From NCBI GenBank assembly GCA_911728435.2, contig OU452202.1:17649135-17713134 (forward strand): 64,000 nucleotides of DNA, written 5' to 3'. The notes beneath the pieces were generated by a model. That model saw only the letters and a list, made by a program, of their open reading frames with translations. It was not told the origin of the DNA and did not search any database. The stretch is from Apoderus coryli. Its lineage: Eukaryota; Arthropoda; Insecta; Coleoptera; Attelabidae. Positions 56,887 to 64,000 of the stretch are shown piece after piece. Each line of letters begins with the position of its first letter. Positions within the stretch are counted from its first letter, which is position 1. A program made the position numbers and the translations under genes.

Positions 56887-57777
56887 ATGCATACAATTCC
56901 GGATAACTTTAACACAAATAATAATCCAATTACGCAAAATTGCTTTGAAGATTTGACAAAACTAAATTATCGTAAGAGTTTTCCAATTCAAAAATTACCT
57001 GAATTAAAAAACAGTAATACAAAACTACCACAAATTTATAAAGAACATTTACTAAACGAACGCGCACAAGAAGAAAACAATACATCGATTTTTGTGAAAA
57101 TTTTACGTCAGCTTAAGCCTAAAAAACATAAATTAGACATGAACAAGTGTCAACACAGCTTTACTGAAAACGTTTTGTATAATAATGACACAAATCCTGA
57201 TAATATAAATAATAATAAATCTAGTGCGAGTAGTAATTTAAGTCGAAGTATAACTCGTTTTAACACGTTAAAATCACGTACAAACTTACATGAAGACACT
57301 ATCTACGAATGTTCGGAAGAAAGTGCGTTGAATTCACTAAGTTATATATATTTTAACCCTTTATATATTCCAAAACACGATAATAACAAATATTTCGATT
57401 TTCACAGTAACCATTCTAAAAATCTTAATATTAAATCTAAACAGTCAACAAGTGATAATAAATTTACGAAAATATTTAGAAAAAAGCAAAAATCTACTAA
57501 TGGTTCATTAAAGTCTAAATTGCGTACGGAGAAATTTGTGATTCGGCATGTTCGGGTTCGGATTATGTTGACGATGCGGTTGGGGAGATTTAAGAAAGTT
57601 GCGGATAAAGACACGACACGTTTGGGTTTTGACAAAAGTAAGATTTGTGATGAACAAATTAGGCTAAACGTTCTAAAAATGCATGAACATCAAAGGAGGA
57701 TCGGTAATGGACGGACGTCGTTAAAAATTCAAAACATGAGGTATGCAGAACTTTTCAACAATAAACTTACTCTTTAA
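56887..57777 (+). CDS. Unrecognised Asn/Lys/Ser-rich protein (296 codons)
   Basis: An uninterrupted frame from ATG at 56887 to TAA at 57777. With roughly 8 percent stop codons expected per random triplet here, such a frame by chance is vanishingly unlikely, so it is or recently was coding. The N-terminal two thirds are Asn/Ser/Lys-rich and probably disordered (NNNKSSASSNLSRSITRFN). The last 90 residues are basic and more ordered: HVRVRIMLTMRLGRFKKVAD, then EQIRLNVLKMHEHQRRIGN. The same frame is open upstream to 56578, apart from one TAA at 56830-56832. An acceptor-like TTCAG ends at 56860, so this may be the last exon of a spliced gene. No domain recognised; probably lineage-specific. Confidence 0.5.
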   Translation: MHTIPDNFNTNNNPITQNCFEDLTKLNYRKSFPIQKLPELKNSNTKLPQIYKEHLLNERAQEENNTSIFVKILRQLKPKKHKLDMNKCQHSFTENVLYNNDTNPDNINNNKSSASSNLSRSITRFNTLKSRTNLHEDTIYECSEESALNSLSYIYFNPLYIPKHDNNKYFDFHSNHSKNLNIKSKQSTSDNKFTKIFRKKQKSTNGSLKSKLRTEKFVIRHVRVRIMLTMRLGRFKKVADKDTTRLGFDKSKICDEQIRLNVLKMHEHQRRIGNGRTSLKIQNMRYAELFNNKLTL

Positions 57778-58955
57778 ATTAAAGATAGGACAAAACAAAA
57801 TATTGTCCTGCATGTTGGTGTTTATCAAAACTTAATGTAACTATAAATAGCTTATTCATAGTGCGAGAAATAATTATTTTCAAAAATTGTTTTATTGTTT
57901 TTCAGTGCCCTAAAAATAGGGGTTGCAATTTAACACAAACATGACTTAGCTTTCGGATCAAATACGTACTTTTTTTTCTTAAAACATCAATATAATATAA
58001 TAAATGAAATAATAAATATTATATGTGTAAATTAAGAAATTAAAATCTACCTACTATCATTGCAGTAAAAAAGTCCACAGAGTCGTAGATTCTTCCGAAT
58101 TTATTTGATACACCCGGTTTAATAACTTAAAATATTATTTTTGCTAGACATGTCCTTGTATCTTTTGTAGTTATAAAAATGTATACATATTATTTTTATA
58201 TGCGTAGCCTTGTTAAACGGAAATATTTACACAGATTACATATTATTAACAATTTTTTTTTGTTTGTTTCAAAATATATATAATCAACTAAAAACTTCAT
58301 TTGCTAAATCGGCATAATTTCCTTTCAAAAGTATCTAAATAAATGGCGAGCAATGGTGTAGTTTTTCAGACGTAGAATTCACAAAACTTAACCTACTTAA
58401 AATTTGATAATAAAGTTTCAGACGAACTATCCTCAGAAAAATATACAAACCATTGTACTTACTTGTGACACGTAACCTGACTCGGAAAATCACTCGACAT
58501 ACAAACTAAGCACTTTTTTCTTCCCATTATTTAAAGAAAAACAGTTTTACACACTACAAATGCAGTAAAGTGGAAGAGTCTCGTAAAATTCACTTAATTC
58601 GGGTTATAAAACTGTACGTAGCACTACTCGCACCCCACACGTCAACGTGAACTGTAAATATTAAAAAAATCCCTCCGCGGGGTTGCCACATATTTATATC
58701 CGTAGAACTCTATTTTTGTAAATCATATTATATTTGATTGATTTCTTGACGTTAAATAGTTTATGAACATATAATGGAAGCCGAATACCAAAATAAATAT
58801 TATAAATATTGTATAGTTCTGTAATGTAAGAACATTGTGACCAACCCTAATAAAAATTTACACTGGGATGTGAAATAAGAGTTCTAATTCTATGAATAAA
58901 ACGAACAATTTGCAACAGTGTTAGATTTTATTAGTAAAAAAGTAAAGGTTATGTC
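57778..58955. other. No gene recognised
   Basis: 3' flank of the coding region, then AT-rich DNA; a short CG-rich spot (CCCTCCGCGGGGTTG) at about 58671. No shared repeat seen. Confidence 0.3.
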
Positions 58956-58959
58956 GGCT

Positions 58960-59200
58960 ACAAACATTTTTGTGATTATTTTCTTGTTATGCCACTTCTA
59001 TGTTTGTTTATTTTTCTGAGGAACTATCTGTTTTGACAGGAGTACCCCAAGGTGTAAGCTTTATATAGCCTATTTACATCACCGTTATGTATCTGACACA
59101 ACTCTCCTCTACTGTTTCCAATCCAACGAACTACAAGGCGGCTGATTTGGATATTTTAATTCGAATATCTGAAGAACATTCGTTAAAACTTTGAGTAATT
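58960..59200 (+). pseudogene. LINE reverse transcriptase scrap
   Basis: LTGVPQG is read near 59033 (reverse transcriptase motif before the catalytic box), and in another frame SDTTLLYCFQSNELQ near 59091 (equivalent to A-D-D-T-T-L-L). Frameshifted and lacking the rest of the domain. Confidence 0.55.
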
Positions 59201-60538
59201 TTTACTTTTGTGATTTTTGTGAGAAAAAAGAATATTGCGAAAAACCCAAGGACACTTTTAATGATTTTTTCCCAAAAAGATGTACATTTTTTGACTGTGT
59301 TGGCTGCAGCTACACGCATTTGAAGTATTGCTATTTTTAAAGAACAGAAATAATAAAAATAAATTAATCTCCTTAAAATGAAAACCAACAATACTGTCAC
59401 TTAGTTTTAAAAAAAATCATTGGGGTTTTTAACAAAAACTAAGTTTTTTGTAAAATTACATAAATAAAAATTCCTCAAAAACGGTGAAGGACTTTATCGC
59501 AAATGACCTCCTCTTTCACGTCCTTTATTTTTGACTATAACTTATGCCCCATTTTAAAGCCAAGTTGATGGTATTTCAAGTAAATGCGCTACAAAATTAT
59601 GTCCCGTTTTTCCTTTTAAAAGAACGAAACCTATAAGAACAACTTTTTTAGTGTGATAAAATTGTATTTTCATCTAATTAGTACATTTTTACTCTCGCTA
59701 GTCCTCATGTGTACATATATAAAGTGAAAGTGATAAATATATACGTCGTCTAGTAGGTACTTATATTTAAGAAAACTTATAATTTTATTATTTTGAAAGA
59801 TTGTATTAACCTGCCGCATTCAGCAGCTGATGTGTTTTGTGCATAGAAGTCCTACTTATCGAGACACGCTTAAAATTTTAGGCTAAGCAAATACCAATTG
59901 GAAGAAAGTTTTTTTATTTCATGATTTACTTACTGCACGAGTATGATGTTTACGAGCAATTTTATGATGTTACTTTCTAGTACGTAGGTACCTATTTAGA
60001 TAAATTAAAAAAACAGTCAATCACGCAGTGGAACCACTAATTATAAAAGTGAGATGAAAGTATTTAGGTACCTACCGCAATACTTTTAAAACTTCGGAAG
60101 AATATAATCATGTACAGAATTAGCAAAATTTGATGGTTTATAAAACAAAACTAAGTAATATTACCAAAGATTACTAATATTTATGATGTAGTCTTTGATA
60201 TTACGCTTCATTTTTGAGTCATTTTTTTTATTTTTTGTTTCTTGGATGTCTCCTTTGGTATCAAAGGTAATTGAAAATAGATATCATAAAATTTAGGGGT
60301 AACGTATGTGAAATACATTGTAGAACCACGGAAAAATAAATATATACACTGTGTCCTATTTTGGTTGAGACTGCAGAGTATGTCAGCTGCTAATAAAAAT
60401 AAAGACTAGCGGTTTTTGCGACCCTGTACCATTTTTTGTGAAACTTTTAATGTGACAAACAGAATTCATCTAGCTTCTTTTGGTTCTGCGAGTTACAAGG
60501 TGAAAACGAAAATGTTCACCTTTTGGAGTGTTATAATA
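59201..60538. other. No gene recognised
   Basis: AT-rich. CTGTGTCCTATTTTGGTTGA at about 60351 may be a transposon end, but no partner was found. Confidence 0.3.
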
Positions 60539-62152
60539 CCGGGTGTCCCACCGGGAAGGGATTCGATCGATTATGGAGGAACTACACTGTGAAAGAATTT
60601 GAAAATCAGGTGTAGTCCGTAGGTCGACGGGACCAATTAGATTATACCGAATATGGATGTCAACTTCCTTATTTCAAATACTACCTTATATATATTATAT
60701 ATTTTTTGGATTCTCCTTGTAATTATAAACATATTTTATGCATAATATGTTATACCTATCTCCAGCCGTTTTAGATTTATTTGAAATTTTATGTCAAAAA
60801 TGACGTTTTCAGAATAAAGAATAATAACAATTTTTTATTATATGGAAGCTTCAATAATCTAATATTCTAGGAGATATAGACCTACTTTAGGCGCGTACGT
60901 ATTATTTTAATACAGGGTATTTTAAAAAAAAAAAAGAGTAAAAAATCAAATTGAAAAAAGTGTCAAAATTCAAAGATTTTAAATGGCAACCACCCATTTT
61001 ATATTTTTTTATTTTTTTACATCAAAAATAAGGGCAAGTTTATGAAAGGATGTCTATCCCAAAAACTGATAGTTTTCAAAATATTGCCAATTTTACATTT
61101 TTCTATTACAATAATGATATGAATTTGAAATTTAATCGATTTTAGTTGGCCATGATGACTTTAGAAAGGAAATAAATATGATGTGAAAAGTGTTTAGAAG
61201 TTTAAGGTCAAAATTTTGAACATTTGTTAAAGTAATTTTTTTATGAGTAGACCTTAGATAAGTTTGTATCATACGTTCACGCTATTAGTTAATCAAATTC
61301 TTCATAGACTCGAAATAATGTACCTATGATTAGTCTAACAACTTTTGGTGATGGTTTGTGTTTTTCTGGGTATTTGATAGCAAATGTTATCACACGTTCT
61401 TGTTATCACTCGGACACCCTCTCCATAAATAATAAACAAATTTAGATAGTATTCGTTACCATGATTATTACTACTAATTAATATCTACAATTTGTCATAA
61501 TTGTTGATTATTTTTGACAAGTGTCTTAGTTATTTGATTTCTAAAGCCATCATGGCCAACTAAAATCAATTAAATTTCAAATTCATATCACTATTGTAAT
61601 AGAAAAATGTAAAATTGTCAATATTTTGAAAACTATCAGTTTTTGGGATAGATATCCTTTCATAAACTTGCGCTTATTTTTGATGCAAAAAAATAAAAAA
61701 ATATTATTTTTTTTTCAAATACGCTGTATTAATATTTATTAAAAAAATACGTAGGCGCCTAAAGTAGGTCTATATCTCCTAGCATATTTTAACAAATTAG
61801 ATTATTAAAGCTTCCATATATTAAAAAATTGTTATTATTCTTTATTCTGAAAACGTCATTTATGACATAAAATTTCAAATATTACGAAAACGGCTGGAGA
61901 TAGGTATAACATATTATGCATGAAATATGTTTATAATTAGAAGGAGAATCCAAAAAAATTATAATTTATATAGAGTCGTATTTGAAATAAGGAAGTTGAC
62001 ACCCATTTCCGGTATAACCGGAAGTACTACAATCTTGAAAACATTTTAGCCGAATTTGTCCCGTCGACCTAAGTACTACACCAGATTTTCAGATTGTTTC
62101 ACAGTGTAGTTTCTCCATAATCGATCGAATCCCTTTCCGGTGGGACACCCGG
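60539..62152. repeat. Foldback element D, copy 2 (about 615 bp arms)
   Basis: Ends: CCGGGTGTCCCACCGGGAAG on the left; on the right the inverted form CTTTCCGGTGGGACACCCGG. Arms 60539-61161 and 61541-62152 are inverted copies; the inner boundaries are TTAGTTGGCCATGATGACTT and its counterpart near 61545. A unique core of about 380 bp separates them. Non-coding. Confidence 0.8.
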
Positions 62153-62339
62153 GATATCACATCCCATGGAAGATACTAAAAATGTGAAAACTGTTTTTGA
62201 TAAATATTTTTACACGGAATTCAATGGCGTATTCAAAAGGTTTTTTCAGGGCATCGTTTCTGAGATTGGACCGAAAGTTGGTATTTTTTTAAATAGAATA
62301 TCATATCAGTATTGCTGCCTTCTGACCCTTTTCGTAATC

Positions 62340-62400
62340 ACTTATGTACATTATATGGTATTGTAATTTGATTGCAAATAAAAAGATTATTATTAATATC
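62340..62400 (+). mobile_element. Probable LINE 3' tail
   Basis: GATTGCAAATAAAAAGATTA followed by ATTATTAAT, the pattern of LINE 3' ends elsewhere in the window. No coding part recognised. Confidence 0.3.
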
Positions 62401-62694
62401 CTGTATACCTTAACGTTAAATTTTTTTCCTTAATTACATTGATGCATATCAGACTATATTTTGTTATTTTTAGCCGTCAAAATCACAACAAATCTTATTT
62501 TGTATTGTTTTTTACAAACATACGAGCAATTATTACTTTCCTAAATAAACACCATATATCTTAAAGGTTCAAAAAATGTACTTATTAATTTCTTTGAAAT
62601 ATAGCCATAAATAAAACTAATTAAAAATGTTAAATACAAAAAATGTATATATCAGTGAGGATTTAACATTAGACAACCAAAACTATTAACCAAC

Positions 62695-63062
62695 CTAGTT
62701 AAATGTTCAACGTGTCGATCATTTTCTCTTACACATAAACTACACACCGTTTCAATTCTCTCAAGGGTTTCCTCTGTAAATTTGGGGACAAGATTCCAAA
62801 TGTTTCAAATTAAAAATAATTCGTACAATTCTCTTCTGTAGAACAAACACACGTTGTATATCCACACTCTGCAAGTGCATAATAAACACACAAAAGAGTA
62901 TTTAGAGAACACAATTGACCTATATCCTGAGGCCAACTCAGGTTTTCGTCCAACATTATACCCAGGAATTTTGATTTTGCAGTTATTTTTATAGGATGTG
63001 AGTTAGGTGTAAATTTAAGTCGAATGTAATATCTCTGGTTTTAGTTCTAAACATAATGCAAG
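62695..63062 (-). pseudogene. LINE reverse transcriptase C-terminal remnant
   Basis: The minus strand reads FLGIMLDENLSWPQDIGQLC (thumb motif) at about 62975-62915, then in another frame VLQKRIVRIIFNLKHLESCP at about 62845-62785. Several frameshifts and stops. It is adjacent to and opposite in orientation from the LINE at 63084. Confidence 0.65.
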
Positions 63063-63083
63063 ATGTTTTTTCTGCGTTTATAA

Positions 63084-63955
63084 TTAATTAATAGTACTGA
63101 AGATTGTTCTCATCTTCAGGACGATTTGAATGTTGTATATGAGTGGTGTGTCCGTAATAATCTTTATCTCAATATTGATAAATGTTTTAGTGTTTCCTAT
63201 ACACGGAAAATAAACCCTGTCAAATTAACAACTTGTGATGAGTTTAAAGATTTAAGTGTTTGGTTTGATGGTAAACTGAGCTTTACTAATCATTACAATA
63301 ATATAGTTTCAGCATCCTATAGATCTCTGGGTTTTATTGTGCGCAATTCGAAAGTGTTTGTGACACCTCAAACACTCATAGTTCTTTTCAACGCATTTGT
63401 CAGATCTAAACTGGAATATGCATCTGTAGTATGGAATCCTATGTATTCCATACATATAACTAATATTGAACGAATCCAGCGTCGTTTTGCCAAGTTGCTG
63501 TGGTTTCGGGTTGATGGGGTTTATCCATCCATTGGGTTTCCTCATGATATACTGCTAAACCGTTTTAATCTAGTATCATTAAATACTCGGAGAGAATATT
63601 CCGCTCTAGTATTGCTCTTTAAAATTATTAATGGACTTCTTGACTGTCCAGAGTTTGTAAGCCAGATTCCTTTTTCTGTCCCAAATCTACGTACACGTAA
63701 TAACGGAATCATATTTTACTTTCGGGCCCCGCGTACTAATTTGTTGTTGCGTTCCCCTTTATATTTTATGTGCTATACTTGTAACTCTGTGTCCGAGCAA
63801 ATTGATATTTTTAATTCAACTTTGTCTTGTATAAAAAATGTATTTCTTAGAATATAAATTTAGTGTTAGATATTAAGAATTTACTGCAATTTTTCCTGCC
63901 CTTTAATTGGATTATTTATCTGTCTGGGCAGTGTATCTTAAATAAAATAAAATAA
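63084..63955 (+). mobile_element. 5'-truncated LINE, open C-terminal frame
   Basis: One frame open from 63084 to the stop at 63857. In order: STEDCSHLQDDLNVVYEWCV, NNLYLNIDKC (typical after the catalytic box), FKDLSVWFDGKLSFTNHYN (thumb, usually L-G-V), FVRSKLEYASVVWNPMYSIH, IERIQRRFAKLL and the C-terminal FNSTLSCIKNVFLRI. The reverse transcriptase catalytic part and endonuclease are missing. The tail AAATAAAATAAAATAATAAA at 63937 marks the 3' end. The frame has no stops, so truncation is fairly recent. Confidence 0.8.
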
Positions 63956-64000
63956 TAAAATAATTTGCTTTTGAAGCACCATTGACTAAAAGTTTTTAGT

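Noticed and set aside
1..64000. CRISPR arrays, operons or ribosome-binding sites
   Set aside because: Spliced genes and insect transposons show this is a eukaryotic nuclear sequence; no regularly spaced direct repeats were seen.

Overview
This is an insect-type eukaryotic contig and is mostly transposon debris. The sequence is strongly AT-rich. Its host genes are split by GT-AG introns and sit far apart. Nearly every large insect transposon class is represented: hAT, Tc1/mariner of DD34D and DD41D type, a Harbinger derivative, LINE reverse transcriptases and a Penelope-like element. A beetle or similar large-genome insect fits, but nothing here fixes the species.

I can support three host genes. 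(1) An eight-exon multiple inositol polyphosphate phosphatase (MINPP1-type) gene lies at 20873-24764 (+) and assembles to exactly 495 codons. It keeps the RHGTRLP motif but has H-S-S where the family normally has H-A-E. (2, 3) Two tandem paralogous two-exon genes lie at 8072-10997 (-) and 13885-15341 (-). They encode 76 and 70 residue membrane proteins with the same exon structure, a hydrophobic N-terminal half and a shared Q-F-P-H-(Y/F)-C-A-E-K-M-M motif. A fourth, unrecognised coding region (55926-57777, +) contains a 296-codon open frame that is very unlikely by chance.

Region by region: 1-8 kb holds a dead hAT element, a transposase remnant and dispersed repeats. 8-15.4 kb holds the two small genes; the intron of the first contains a decayed Tc1/mariner element that itself received a truncated LINE. 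15-20 kb holds inverted repeats and a hammerhead-ribozyme element at 19.3 kb. 20.8-26 kb holds MINPP1 followed by a broken mariner. 26-34 kb holds foldback repeats, LINE fragments and a repeat carrying a tRNA-like module, into which a second hammerhead element inserted at 32.3 kb. 34.7-45 kb holds a nearly intact DD41D element, a Harbinger derivative, another long-TIR transposon and a DD34D mariner. 45.2-47.3 kb holds an apparently intact DD41D element with terminal inverted repeats of about 340 bp. 47.7-53 kb holds Penelope-type terminal repeats with hammerhead-like motifs and a fragment with a GIY-YIG endonuclease domain. 53.8-64 kb holds two large foldback elements, the unrecognised coding region and LINE 3' ends.

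The most notable signal is a set of hammerhead ribozyme motifs. Two near-identical type I hammerheads (19358-19401 +; 32353-32396 -) sit in short elements whose segments are arranged as circular permutations of each other. That is the layout expected of retrozyme-like elements copied through circular RNA. At least five further hammerhead-like motifs lie in or beside inverted, Penelope-like terminal repeats.
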